Positions 32,483 through 44,815 of a DNA stretch of 64,000 nucleotides are shown here, piece by piece (position 1 is the stretch's first letter; each line of letters starts with the position of its first letter). The position numbers were made by a program, and so were the translations under genes. The stretch is from Benincasa hispida. Taxonomy: Eukaryota > Streptophyta > Magnoliopsida > Cucurbitales > Cucurbitaceae. The stretch covers positions 43,868,655 to 43,932,654 of the forward strand of contig NC_052350.1 of assembly GCF_009727055.1 (NCBI RefSeq), in the 5' to 3' direction. Below the pieces are notes generated by a model. It was not told the DNA's origin and searched no databases. It was given only the letters and a program-made list of their open reading frames with translations.

Positions 32483-34153
32483 TGATGCGTTGTTTTATTA
32501 TGTGGAAATACGGATGATATGCATTGATGGATTGCGTTGTGCACTCAAGATTCCCCAGTGGAATTCAAGTGTAAATTCCTCTGAGTTTCCTAGTATGTCC
32601 AGGGTCGAATACAGGGACTTGTGAAAATAGTTGCATTGGTAATGTTTATGAAAACTTTGTGGTAACCAAGTAAATAAATAAAGTGTTGGGTGTGTTGTTG
32701 CATTGATGAAAAATAAGTAAATAAATGCAATGAGTATTTAAGAAAGATAGTTGCATTGATAAATGCAATGAGTATGCGATGAACGGGTTGAGAAGATCTT
32801 TAGCTAGCGTTACTCAGGAATGCGTCAAACTTTGTGATCATGTTGCAACCATGCACAACAAGTCATTTCCGAATGTAAATGTGATGCTCCTAAGTCTAGG
32901 ACGCATGTGTTGAATGCAAAATGTCCATAGAGCTTATCCTTAAGTCTCTACTCTTGTCCTATGCGTTGATGGAAAATGCATGAAAGCAAGATGACCGCAT
33001 ACAATCATATCTTATCACTAAGATGCATGTGATGCGTTAATAACAAATAGTGCTCATTCCTAAGTGCCTATCTCTCTTTTATGTGTTCTAATCTGGTTCT
33101 TCCAAACCTAGATTCTGACCTGACCTTCTCAAGTCGATATCCTGTCCTTAGACTACCCTCCCGAGTATCTCTAATAGACGAATGCAACATACATAAACAA
33201 CATAATCACAAAGAATGGAGATTCCCTCGTTATGCTAACTAACTGCTTCTCAACCCACTCAACTAATTTAGCTACTCATGCATGAATAACAGAGAGTGAA
33301 TAGATATAAAGTAAGAAATTCCATTCTTATAACTGAGTTAAGTACAAAATGACAATGGAAAGTAAAGGTAGAGAGCCTGGTAGCAATTCCTTGATGACCG
33401 AGGCTTTTGACACTGAATCTCTATTCTGATCTACAAATGTTCCTGCTTCCACAAGCGTCGGCCCTCTCTCTATCTTGGAGCTTCCGATGCTTTCTCAAGC
33501 TTACTGGAACGATCTATCGGCACACTTTCTTCCTCGCGTCCGCCTTAAAATGAAAGAAAACTATGGACAGAGGCGTGAACTTGTAAAGTGGTGAATTAAT
33601 CGACTGCTTAACCCCTTCTCTGAAGAATACACTTGGTATTTATGGAGCTTCCATGGTGAAAGGTGGCTTCTCTCTCCCGGTTGTACAAATGGGACAACTT
33701 TAATTCCTGATTGGTGCACTGAATAACTATCACTGATAAGGCTGAATGTATTTCGTGACCGTTATCGACTGTCAACTTAATTTGGATCCGACTGTCATCA
33801 GCTTTCTGTCCCATCGCTCTTAATTATCCTTTCACCCGGATGTGCCCACCATGTTGCTCTGACCAAGTTGCGGTGATTCTTCTTGGGCGAATGTTTGTGA
33901 GCACGATCTACACAAAGTCTTGCAGTGAAGTTGCGCTCGACCAATGAATTCCTATGATCGCCATCTTTTCATTGCGTTAATGCATATTCTACACGAAAAT
34001 ATAAAGATCAACTGTTCTAATACGTTGGACGCATGTGACCGCAATATTAAAGATTTTATGCTTAATGGACGCAATTTAATATATTTCATCAACGCAAACC
34101 AACATTGTTTAAGAACTTAACACTAAGATAACGTGCATTTCTACCCATTATCA
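32483..34153 (-). repeat. A2 3' LTR
   Basis: 1671 bp, reading TGATAATGGG to ACGCATCA on the minus strand. It is similar to the LTR at 50450-52092 with many scattered differences. The TATA box equivalent at about 33638 reads CATAAATA. Confidence 0.9.
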
Positions 34154-34166
34154 CACCCCCAAATTT
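34154..34166 (-). other. A2 terminal polypurine tract
   Basis: The plus strand reads CACCCCCAAATTT, which is AAATTTGGGGGTG on the minus strand, directly before the 3' LTR. Confidence 0.9.
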
Positions 34167-35357
34167 AAACAATGCTTGTTCTCAAGCATAAGCTAAAGAT
34201 TTCTTTAGCAAGTTAACCGCAAAGTTCTTTTCCTAGATTTCTCAAGAATACTTCATTCAAATCCTATATGCCAGAATTTTCTTAAGTCTTATTCAAGTCT
34301 CTTCCTAAAATATTTCTAAGACTTAGGGATTGCAAGCTTAACTTTCAAAAGGACTTTACTAAATTTTGGAACATCGCATGATTTATTTCAAAAAGAAAAT
34401 TTTCCTCTGGGGTGTCAAATGATTTATCCTTGCACAAAAATTTTCTTTATTACTATTTTTTTTCTGACCTTGCGCTGATCCAAGTGCCTTGCCTTCGTTT
34501 TGGCTTGCCCCCATGGGTGTCATGTGGACATCCAACTACGAGCAATGCACTCTTTCTCAGACTAAACTCATATCGATTTGGCATTGGAATTGTGGTCATT
34601 GATTTATGCATTGATCCTGGTGACTTACTTTCGTTTTGGCTTGCCCCCACATGTGTCATGCTGATATCCAACTATGGGTAAGTGCCTTTCACAACTTAAC
34701 TCTTATCAACATGGGTTTCCCATTGCGTTGATAGTGGAGTTGTTATTCTAAAAAAAAAAAAAATTAGCAAGGTCGAAAATAAATACCTCATCCCCCCAAA
34801 TTTAAAATGTGGCAATGTCCTCGTTGCCAAAAGATTAAAATAAGTCATGCGATGGTCATAGAATGCGATATAAAGAGAGTTTGAAAGAAAGCTAGCAAAC
34901 CCCTAACTTCTAGAAATATTTCATGAGGTGACTATCTTAAGATTAAGTTGACTCTGATATATACGAAAGGCATAAAAGCATATTTGTCATCATTGAAATC
35001 ATACTTGGCAAAGAAACAGAATGCTGTAAACTACTAAATTTATCTACTTGTTAAATGATTGCGGTAATCAAGGAGGATCGGTGATAAAACTTTGAGAAGT
35101 GAAATGCAATGTGATAGCACAAAATTTGAAATAAGGATAAGGAAGAGTACACCACCAAATTTTGTGTTGTCACCCGCAGTGTGTATTGATGCATCCATCC
35201 TTGCGGCGATCTTTGCTTTTGTGGATTGCGGTGATGGACTGAGATCATTTGCTTCTTTTGGTGATATCTCTGCAATCCTATGCCTTAATCATTGTAAACA
35301 GACAAAGAGAGGGTTAAATGATTTTTAAACAAAACAACAAGTTTTTTTTTATTCTTT

Positions 35358-35398
<41 letters not shown>

Positions 35399-35580
35399 AG
35401 AAGGAAATTATAAGAATGAGTAAGATGCAGATAGTTTGAATAAAAGTAAAGTGACGAAGGAAAGAGAGTTCAAAAGTCATGTAAGAGGGTAGTCTGGAGT
35501 TTTCAACTTTGCGGAGGCTGTTTCTGGCTGGAAATCTACTCCGCAATATGCCTTGATTCGTTGTCGATTAACCTTGAATG
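34167..35580 (-). other. A2 3' non-coding region
   Basis: There is no gene. It repeats the shared layout: internal PPT-like tract (plus strand CATCCCCCCAAATTT, 34789-34803), then conserved boxes at 34627-34678 and 34490-34543 (plus strand CGTTTTGGCTTGCCCCCA...TGTCATG...ATCCAACTA). A long A-run on the minus strand occupies 35360-35394. Confidence 0.8.
35342..35394. repeat. poly-T tract
   Basis: Nine T, a short mixed stretch, then about 35 uninterrupted T. Length may be unreliable in assembly. The lysine-rich open frame read from it is an artefact. Confidence 0.9.
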
Positions 35581-36650
35581 TTTGACTGCCATCCTCGGTG
35601 ATAAGTTCCACCGCACCATGTGGAAATATTTCTTTGATGATGACGGGACCGGACTAGCACGATTTTAATTTTCCCGGGAAGAGCCACAATCTTGAATTGA
35701 AAAGTAAGACCTTTTGCCGGACTTGGAGGTTTCTAGCACATATGCGTTTATCATGCCAGCGCTTGGTGCGCTCTTTATAAATCTTTGCATTCTCATATGC
35801 GTTGATCCTCCATTCTTTTAGCTCGACCAGCTGCAGTTTTGGCGCTTCCCCTGCTTTCTTTAAATCGAAATTCAACTTCTTGACCGCCCACAATGCTTTA
35901 CACTCCAGCTCCAAAGGCAAATGACACGCCTTGCCAAATACCAACCTATAGGAGGACATACCTATTGGTGTTTTAAATGTGGTCCGGTATGCCCACAACG
36001 CATCATCAAGCTTCATTGCCCAATCTTTCTGTGAAGGTTTTACTACTTTCTCAAGTATCAATTTAATTTCACGATTGGACACTTTAGCCTGGCCATTCGT
36101 TTGCAGATGGTATGCTGTGGCCACTTTGTGAAGGATATTGTACTTGTGCAGCAGCTCTTGATATTGTGATTGACAAAGTGTGATCCTTCATCACTTATGA
36201 TAGCACGGGGAGTGCCAAAATGCGTGAAAATATTTCTTTTGAGGAACTGGGAGACTACCGCCGCATCACTTGCAGCGCATGCTATTGCCTCTACCTACTT
36301 GGAGACATAATCGACGGTAAATAAGATATAATGCTTGCCATGAGAAGGAGGGAATGGTCCCATGAAATCAATCCCCTAGACGTCAAATAATTCCAGCTCC
36401 AAGATAGTGTTCATTGGCATTTTTTTCTTCCATGAAATGTTGCCGGTGCGTTGACACCGATCACATTTCATTGCGTAGCCAGCAACATCCTTAAATAATG
36501 AAGGCCAAAAGAATCTACTTTGCATAAGTTTGGTTGCAGTGCGTTGCACTCCAAAGTGCCCTCCCTATGGCGAATCGTGGTACTGTGAAAATATGCATTG
36601 TTGAGCAACATTTGGTACGTATAATTGAATGATTTGGTCTGCACCTCTTT
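35581..36650 (-). pseudogene. pol: A2 integrase
   Basis: Read from about 36650 leftward: YHDSP*GGHFGVQRTATKL and MKCDRCQRTGNISW (HHCC), then [28 protein letters not shown], and after a frame break [18 protein letters not shown]. The catalytic Glu, which B1 has in NGQVEISN, is replaced by Lys here (codon 36083-36085). [20 protein letters not shown] and [13 protein letters not shown] follow, then LFPGKLKSC* and IFPHGAVELI at the C-terminus. Several stops (including two tryptophan-to-stop changes) and at least one frameshift are present. This integrase cannot be active. Confidence 0.9.
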
Positions 36651-38428
36651 TATACAGATTCGGCTCATCCCAATAATAATGTTTGCATTCATGCTTGAGC
36701 TTTCTCTGTTGATGGTAGGGGTAATCTTCAGAAAATTATTCACAAACCAAATAATTAACAATGTCCGCATACCAGGGCAATTCTTCTATGTGGAACAGCT
36801 ACTCGTCCGGAAACAAGGCACTCACTTCAGATTCATTGTGGTCAACCTTGGGATTTTCCAGTCTGGACAAGTGATTCACAACTTGATTCTTTATCCCCTT
36901 CCGATCAATTATCTCGATATAAAATTCTTGAAGGAGGAGAACCCATCTGATCAACCTCAGCTTTGAGTCTTTTTTTGTCATTAAATATTTGATTGCCAAG
37001 TGATCAGTGTGAATGAGTACCTTGGTTCCCAACAGATACGCCCTAAATTTTTCCAACGCAAAATTCACAGCCAGGAGTTCTTTCTCAGTGGTGGTATAAT
37101 TTATTTGAGCAGGATTTAGAGTTTTACTCGCATATGCGATGGGGTGCAAAAGAGTTTTCTTCTTTTGTGCTAATGCAGCCCACATCGCATATCTGTTTGC
37201 GTCGCACATGATTTCAAATGGCATAGTCCAATCCGGCGCAATTAGTACAGGCGTGGTAATCAATGCATCTTTTAATACTCTGACTGCGTTGAGGCAATTG
37301 TTGTCAAACTCAAATTTCCTGTCCACCTCTAACAACACACTCAGTGGTCATGCTATCTTAGAAAAGTCCTTGACAAATCGTCTATAGAATCTAGCATGCC
37401 CCAAAAAGCTTCGTATAGCCTTCACACTGGTTGGAGGTGGGAGTTTTTCAATTGCTTCAATCTTTGCTTTGTCCACCTTCAACCCCTCCCGGGAGACTAT
37501 GTGTCCCAACATTATACCCATTTTCACCATGAAGTGACATTTTTCCCAGTTGAGCACCAGGTTTGTCTCCTCACATCTCTTTAGAATTTTCTCTAAGTTG
37601 GCTAGGCAGACTTCATATGTGTTCCCATAAATGGAGAAGTCATCCATAAATATTTCCACTAAGTCCTCGAGATATTCTAAAAAGATCACCATCATGCACC
37701 TCTGAAATGTGCTTGGCGCATTGCATAGGCCAAACGGCATGCGACAAAAAGCGATATGGGCAGGTGATTGTGGTCTTGTCTTGATCTTAAGGAGCTACAT
37801 GATTTGATTGTATCCGGCATACCTATCCAAGAAGCAGTAAAAATCATTCCCTACTAGTCTGTCTAACATTTGATCAATGAATGGCAGAGGGAAATGATCT
37901 TTCCTTGTGGCCGCATTCAACTTGCGGTAGTCCATACATATGCGCCATCCAGTGATGGTTCTTTGCGGTATTAATTCATTGTTCTCATTTGGACTACCTC
38001 ATTCCACCCTTTCTCAGCACACATTGCACGGGGTGACCCACGTGCTATCTGCTATGGATAGATAATGCCACATCCAGCCCACTTGATAATCTCTTTTTGA
38101 TGACCTCCTTCATCGCAGGTTAATCTGCTGTTGATTTCAATTGTTGCCTTGTGGTCATCCTCAAGATGAATGTGGTGCATGCAGTACGCGGGTTAATTCC
38201 TCTGATGTTAGTGAGCGTCCAGCCAAATTGCTCGCACATGTTTCTTGAGAATGCTCACCAACGCATCTTTTGATCTTCGTTGAGCGCAGAGGAAATTATC
38301 AATGGCAGCTTTTCATTCTTCCCCAGAAATGCGTACTTCAAATGGGTTGGTAGGGTCTTTAATTCAAGTGTTGGTGGTTCCACGAGGGAAGGTTGCGTTG
38401 TTTTTCTTTCTTCTTTTGGCTCTTCTTC
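36651..38428 (-). pseudogene. pol: A2 reverse transcriptase and RNase H
   Basis: Open segments on the minus strand at 37740-37348 and 37338-36799 share one frame. RT: MPFGLCNAPSTFQRCMMVIF, IFMDDFSIYGNTYEVC (FMDD catalytic motif) and NLVLNWEKCHFMV, then LRSFLGHARFYRRF-like text and a single stop. RNase H: FEIMCDANRYAMWAALAQKK (CDAN where B1 has CDAS), HPIAYASKTLN, TTTEKELLAVNFALEKF, LIHTDHLAIKYLM. 37741-38428 is the degraded N-terminal part of RT with many stops; the MDYRKLN-type region can be recognised near 37930. Confidence 0.88.
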
Positions 38429-39063
38429 TTATGTTGCGATCATTTCTTCTTCTTTGTTTGTTTTTGCTACGATCGCATTGGAGGCAGCTACAAATGCGTT
38501 GGCAACCTCTTCTTCACACTCTTCATCAGACTTTTCTTCTTCAATCAAATTCAGGTCATCATCAGAATCTTGCAAGTCTTCTTCATCTAAAAATTTCATG
38601 GCACGAATTATATTAAAGTTTAGCTTTTGTCCGTTTATACTCAAAGTGATTTCTCCCTTGTGCACATCAATTTGAGCACGACCCATTGATAGGAAAGGTC
38701 GCCCTAAAATGATGGGCACATCTTTGTCGGCCTAAGAATCTAGGATGATGAAGTCAGCTGGCAAAATAAATTACAATCGTGATCAGAACATCCTTCACCT
38801 TACCATCTAGATGAACCAGAGATCTATCAGCCAATTGGAGAGTCGCGAAGGTGGACACAAGTTGCCCCACATTTAATTGTCGAAAAATTGACGACGACAT
38901 CAAATTTATGCTGGCCCCTAAGTCACACAAGGCTTGCCCAATATAGAGTCCTCCTATGGAGCAAGGAATAATGAACTTCCAAGGATCGCTCATCTTCGGT
39001 GGGAAAATGGATTTGGAATTTTGTGTTAATGCCACCGTGGCAAATTTTCCAGTGCCTCTTTAA
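38429..39063 (-). pseudogene. pol: A2 protease
   Basis: On the minus strand: GKFATVALTQNSKSIFPPKM, PWKFIIPCSIGGLYIGQALC, then DLGASINLMSSSIFRQLNV (active site DLGAS retained), LQLADRSLVHLDGKVKDVL, a one-base frame change near 38755, a stop, then MPIILGRPFLSMGRAQIDVH and an acidic tail rich in Asp/Glu (ending around 38429). The domain is cut at 39063, just upstream of its start, by the LTR of B2. Confidence 0.88.
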
Positions 39064-40916
39064 TGACTTGAAATTTGATGAATGTAATGTGCATGCATGA
39101 TGATGTGCTACAAGCTCATGTTTCCATAAACTTGACATGCAAAATTTAATCTTATGTTGTGTTATTGCTCATGCGCACTTTATGCGATACTACTTCTAAA
39201 TGTATGCGTTATTAATGGAATGCTTGTAGTATGTTATGCATTGTCACAAGTTTCCTTGCGTTGAAACCAAGTATAATTCCACCATAAGTTTCTCGGAGTG
39301 ATCCGAGGTCGAACACATAGATTGCGTATTTAATGCGTTACATTCGTGATATATGCGACCGAGGGTTTTTCAATTAATAAAAGTTGTGTTTATACAGATA
39401 TTTAAAGTTGCGGTAAAGTAAAATTATGCAGTAAAGTAAAGTTGCGGTAATAAAATAAAGTGCGATAAAAGTAAAACTAAGCTATTATGATATAAGACAT
39501 AGGATACTAATACATGATACTGAGTTTAAGACTGAATATGAAGATTATACAAAGGATCGTGTTATGCGGTGGCAAGTCTTTATGTATGAAACAGAAATAG
39601 AAAAGATAACTAGTATAAACATCGCAAGTTATTAATTGCATTAAAGACATAACTACGGTTCCGCTTTCCCTTGGCGTACACCTCTCGGTGATCGGTCGTG
39701 TTCCCACATCTCTGTGGTGAAACAGGGATGAACATAATGAACGCAAGGTTGCTTCCATCTCTGGAAGTCCTTCTCGCTTTAGTTAACACATTCTTCCAAC
39801 CTTCTCTCGTCAGGAGGAATGGCATCTTCACTTCTGCTCTCACAGGTGAAAATGCCGTCTAGCATGCTTTAGCTAAACATATTCATTCCTTTAGCACAGA
39901 TTAATTTACTTGTTAGATTCATGCTAATTACCAAGGGATTAAGAAAACATCATGGAGAAAGCGATTAATGGAGGAACGGAAATAGACAGAAAGATGGAGA
40001 TGAAAATGATCATGATATTCAATACTAATATTTAGCTTCTGATACATGGTGTGAATGATAGACTAAGAAGATGAATAAAATTGATGATAAAGAGATAGAA
40101 ATAAATATAGAAAAGTGCCAACGTCTTGACACAGATCTGGTCAGTGGATGGCTTGCCAGCGGATGGAGTGAATGTAGAGAAGAGCTTCTCTCTCAAGCTT
40201 GCTCGTCCAATAGAAGTGACCTTGGTACAGAGCTTCAATGGCGGAGATTGAAAGGATTTGCCCTGAGACTCACCTCTCGGCCTTGTCTCTTAAATCTTCC
40301 CGGATCTTCACCGATCAGGCTCTTTAGACCAGTCTCTCTCTCAATATACAAATATAAAAATATGCCTGTATCAAGTATATTTTCCAATAGAATTTCAAAG
40401 GCTATTTATAGGCTCAGCTTTGACTTTCTGACTTGTGGACCCCACTTTATTGTTATGAAAATTCCGAAAATGGTGGAGTGAATATTCCTTCTGTTACGCG
40501 ATCAATCCCATCAAAAATGCACAACGATCAGCTGTACACGTGTCTGGATCCTCTGCAATTGCGTTGCTCTTTTGCATCTTCGATCGTTTTCCCGTATGCG
40601 GTGTTGTTTTTTATTATCGCATGCGGTTGAAGTTGCGTTGATCGCCTATTCATTTCTGAATGATTGGCGCAATGCGACGTAGATGCGTTGTTCTTTTTCT
40701 CTTGAGCCATGAACGCATGCGGTGACTTGATTTCCTGCAAAACAGATTGAAATATTCTTTTCTACCATCGCAATGGTGTTAGTGGGTGTATTGGTGACAA
40801 TTTATAATTCGTGCATTTCTTAGCTAATTTCTCTACAATTGATGTAACTTTCCTTTCTTTTGGCCGCAATATCTAAATAAAGCAGTATAAATAACTTGTA
40901 TTTCTACAAGTTATCA
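39064..40916 (-). repeat. B2 3' LTR
   Basis: 1853 bp. The minus strand starts TGATAACTTGTAGAAATAC, with the same terminal hairpin as B1. The TATA box is at 40403-40410. The plus-strand left end is TGACTTGAAATTT. Confidence 0.88.
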
Positions 40917-42106
40917 CACCCCAAAATTTAGATATATGCTTGTCCTCAAGCATATCTTCTACTAAGGCAATATTGCTCAATTCCTATCCTAAATTTTGCG
41001 TCGATTGTTTGCTTCGAATGCTCCACCTAGGCACATTACTTAACATCGCAATTTCCTTCTATCCTTGCTAATTCCTAACAAAGCCCTACTTTATTCTTCT
41101 ATACTACAAATTTCTGCTCAAAATTTCTTTTCTAGTTTTAAAAAGAATGTTTACCTTTTCTTGTCAAAACAACTTGATGCGTCTGGAGGCGATGGTCAAA
41201 TTTTGCATCATTTATTAGAGACTTTTGATCATGGTTATACCCTTTGTTTTGGCTTATTCCCACGGGTGTCATGCGAACATCCAACTACGACTGTGTGCCA
41301 ATCTCAACTTTAACTCATGAATTTCAGAGGAGTTGTCTCTTGTTTCTTTTATTTTTCTCTCTCATTTTTCTCTTTTCATATTGCGTTGTTCTTGGAAACC
41401 CACCTTCGTTTTGGCTTGCTCCCACGGGTGTCATGCGAACATCTAACTACGAGCAGACTCCCTTCACAACTTAACTCTTATCAGGTTGGGATTGTTTCTA
41501 AGGTTTCCCTTGTGCTGACATTGGAGTTTATATGAAAAAAAAATTATTTATATATATATTTTTTTAAAAAAAATGGAAATAATGAGCACATTTTTCTTAA
41601 TGATCACAACTCTTGATCTCATCTGCTCATACCTTCCCCACCCCCAAATTTAGAGATGCGCAAGGTCCTCATTGCGTTATTTGGACAAAATAGACAAATA
41701 CTTAGACAAAATTTCAAAAAGAAGGTTTGAGCAGAATTTTGAAGGATAAAAGGTAAAGTATAGCTATAGCCATGAATTAACTAAGTGTTAGTTAGAAAAT
41801 ACAAAATTTGGGAAATGTTACTAAGTGTATGCATATTATACATCATGGCAACGCAATGAATAATGCAAAAAAAAAGATCAAGAATATCGCAAAGTTCACA
41901 AAGGATGATAAAAAAGAGGCACAGGCATATAGAGAGAATTGTTACTTAGTTGTATTGAAAATTAACTAAGTATACAAGTAATTACAAATAACGCAATACA
42001 AAAAAAATTTCGCCTGTACAAAGAATCAAAGAATTTAGTTAAACATAGAAAAAGAATGAATTAAATAAAAATAACAGAATGGCCGCAAAAAAAAAAAATG
42101 TAAAGA
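40917..42106 (-). other. B2 PPT and 3' non-coding region
   Basis: Terminal PPT at 40917-40929 (plus strand CACCCCAAAATTT). Conserved boxes lie at 41242-41290 and 41401-41453 (plus strand TTTTGGCTT, CCCACGGGTGTCATGCGAAC and ATC(C/T)AACTACGA). An internal PPT-like tract lies at 41632-41651 (CCTTCCCCACCCCCAAATTT). There is no gene. Confidence 0.82.
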
Positions 42107-44815
42107 TTATTGAGGAGCAGGAGGTTCTGGAGGAGGATTCGGATGTGGTACTTGAGGAGCTTCTTCAAAGATCAGATGCTGCCTGAGATGCAGAGGAACC
42201 ATGGGTCCATGAAGATATGCTGTCAGAAAATTAAAGTGTTCATGGCTGCGCTCCACTATCTGTCTTTGGTGCAGGTGAATCATATAAGTGTTGCACTGAA
42301 TATTGATCAACACCTACCTTGTCATGGCAGCACTACGTTGTAAATCGTCGACTCGTTCAATCATCAATTCTCTGGTCGAAGAAGGCTTGTTGTTGAGAGA
42401 AGAGTTCTTGCTGTTGGGAGAAGAGTTATTGTTGTTGGGCAAGAAGGGACTGCATATCTGCTAACTCAGCAGCTAAGGAAGCAACGACATCGCAACGTTT
42501 TTGGGTTGGGTAGAAGTGCCTTCACCCAAATCGTGTGGATCATCAAATGCAGCGGTAGAAGGGAAATTGCGGTGATGATGCTGAAGGTGATGATACCGGC
42601 CTGTAGGTGTACGGTTAGAGAATCTGGGGAAAGAGAAGATTGGTAAAGTGCTCGGGGGAAGAAAAGAGGTTTCGGGGGACTTGGAGGGCGAATATTAAGG
42701 TAAAGGGTCCAAAGGTTGGTTCTTGCGTTGTGATTTGGATTTTTCCTTTTCCCTTATCGTCTCTGCGCTTTTCTTCGGCTTGGCTCTCGGGCGATTCAAA
42801 TCAATGTTGGCCTCTTCAAAGGGAGCTCAGGACAGTGATGGGGATCAGAGCAACCTAAAATTGAGTTTTATTAGGCCGTGAACTGTCTGCCATTGGCTAT
42901 TCATCAATGGCCCACACCTGTGATAGGATAAACTTGAAACGTCAACGGAGTAGTACTGCCCTCTTATGTGCCCCATAAAACCTCAAATTTGTCTTGCGAT
43001 CAACTGGCCTACATCGATTGGAATGCTGCGCGCAATGTAATATGTGGTCGTGACTCGATCCCTCGAAATTTTTTTGTCATGGGAAGTTGGGATCAGCCGC
43101 CATTTGACCAAATAGACCCAAAGCCATGCCTCAGGAAGCAGTGTCTTGGACGCCAAGGTCCTGATGCCTTTTAAAGAAACCGTCCACTTAGTGTCTGATT
43201 GTGTTAATATTCGCAGCGCATCTTCTATCTGCTCTTCAGTGGGATCATCAGTGATTTTTTTGCCCAGCGCATCCGGGTTATCCTTCATCTAGTACAGTTC
43301 ATTGATGTCCCTTACGTTGAAAGACACCATTTGCCCTTTTATGGTCACCACATCCTTGGTGCCATGTAGTCGTTCGTGGTAGAAGTCGCGTATTACCTCT
43401 GGAATGACAATGTCTGAGCACTAGCAAAATGTGTCCCATCCATGTTCTACGATCACACTTGTAATCAGGTCTGGTAGTGGCGTTGGCGCAAGGAAAAAGC
43501 CCATCTCCATCAACAAGTCATCGTTCTCCTTCTTTCTTGATGGATGCACCTTTGCCAACGTGGGCTTGCTGCTCTTTGCGACTGCTTTGCCCTTTTTCTT
43601 GGTCAACGCAAGGCGAGATTGCTGCCTTTGTTTTCTTTATCACTTCTTGTATTGTTCCTCTTTTTCCCGTTCAGCAAGTTCTTTTCCCTTCTTCTTTCTT
43701 AAGCGCTGCACGTTTGTTTGGCGTTTCTTCTCCTTCTTTTCCTCTTCTTCTGCCTTCTTTTTCTTTTCTTCTTCTGCCTCTTCTCTCTCTTCTATTTCAA
43801 ACTCTCTTTCAAACTGCTCGGAGGCTAGCAAAAGGCACTGTTCCTCTTCGAGCCTTCTTATCTCCTCAATTTTCGATATTTCATTATTGCGGCGCACCTT
43901 CTCATCTTATAGTCTTCTCTTTCGACTACCCTCTGCGATGATGAGTTGTGCCCGCGCCATTTTTTCCTTCTTCTCTTCCTCCTCTTTTCTCCTGCTCTTC
44001 TAATGCGTCAATCAAAATTGGAGGGTCAACGGTTGACCCTTGCGGCGTATTCTCCTTGGACGCCGCATCAAGGGGGTTACATCTCCTTCTTCTCCTTCAT
44101 CAATCGCAACCATTTGCGTTGTTTCAGGTTGCGCTGTTTCTCTAAGTTGCACTGATTCCCCCTTGTCCTCCCTTACTATGGTGGATTCTTCATCCAGCTC
44201 TGGGCTTGCAGCCCTTTTCTTCCTTTCTTCTTCCTTCTTCAGGCACCTTTCCTCCCGCCTGCGTTCTTTCTTCTCACTCCTTTCTTGTTTCTTCTTCAAT
44301 CTGGCCTCCTCATCTTCTTCATCCTCCTTCTCTTTGATCTTCTTCTCTGCTTTGTTTAAATGGGATGGCTCATCTTCTCCAGCCTTCTTCTCCTTACTCT
44401 TCTTTTCCTTCTTCTCTTCAGCCTCTTCAAGTTACTTCTCTGTCGACGCTTCCTCCAAAGTGACTCTGATGGGTCCTTCATAGGATTCTACTTGTGTAGT
44501 TTCCTTAGGATCCACGATGACCAGAGTGCTTCTCCTTGACTCCTCTTCCATTGCATCCTCCGTAGGCAGTGGTTGGTTCACAACCTCAGCCTCGGGCAGT
44601 CCTCCTCCTTTCTCCAAGTTGTTGAGAATGCTCCCAAACACCTCCTTATCATCTTCTCTCTTCTTCTCACTTTCAGAGGAGAATGTTGGTGTTGGGAGTG
44701 GGGTGCTTTCAGAACTTTGCCCCCTCTTGAACTTGAATAGCTGGGTTGCTAAGGGGTTTCGCCGGGGTCTTCCAGCGATTCGAGGGACAATCTGTGGTTG
44801 AGTAGCAAGAGGCAA
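42107..44815 (-). pseudogene. long charged ORF in the env position, with plant-transposon-type domain
   Basis: Six open segments on the minus strand (starting 44815, 44299, 43897, 43606, 43288 and 42313) all lie in the same reading frame. This is one ORF of about 900 codons interrupted by a modest number of stops. N-terminal part: MPLATQPQIVPRIAGRPRRN followed by a Ser/Thr/Pro-rich stretch. Middle: long Lys/Glu/Arg runs (such as EEEKKKKAEEEEKKEKKRQ), probably coiled coil. C-terminal part: FFLAPTPLPDLITSVIVEHG, RDFYHERLHG, TKWTVSLKGIRTLASKTLLP and RVTTTYYIARSIPIDVGQL. The last part resembles what databases call a putative plant transposon protein domain (recognised from memory). Function unknown. 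It sits where Athila elements can carry an env-like ORF, but I see no clear signal peptide or transmembrane helix. Confidence 0.72.

Noticed and set aside
35349..35546. Minus-strand frame starting with a poly-lysine run
   Set aside because: It results from the poly-T tract and shows no domain.
38280..38675. Plus-strand frames rich in Ser/Phe over the A2 protease tail
   Set aside because: They are antisense to the acidic tail (Asp/Glu codons) of the A2 protease region.
43431..44003. Plus-strand open frame of 190 codons rich in Ser and Phe
   Set aside because: It is the antisense shadow of the Lys/Glu-rich minus-strand ORF at 42107-44815; GAA/AAG codons read backwards give TTC/CTT.
42107..44815. 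Viral envelope gene
   Set aside because: Although it is in the env position, I see no signal peptide, hydrophobic fusion peptide or transmembrane helix. The recognisable domain is of plant-transposon type.
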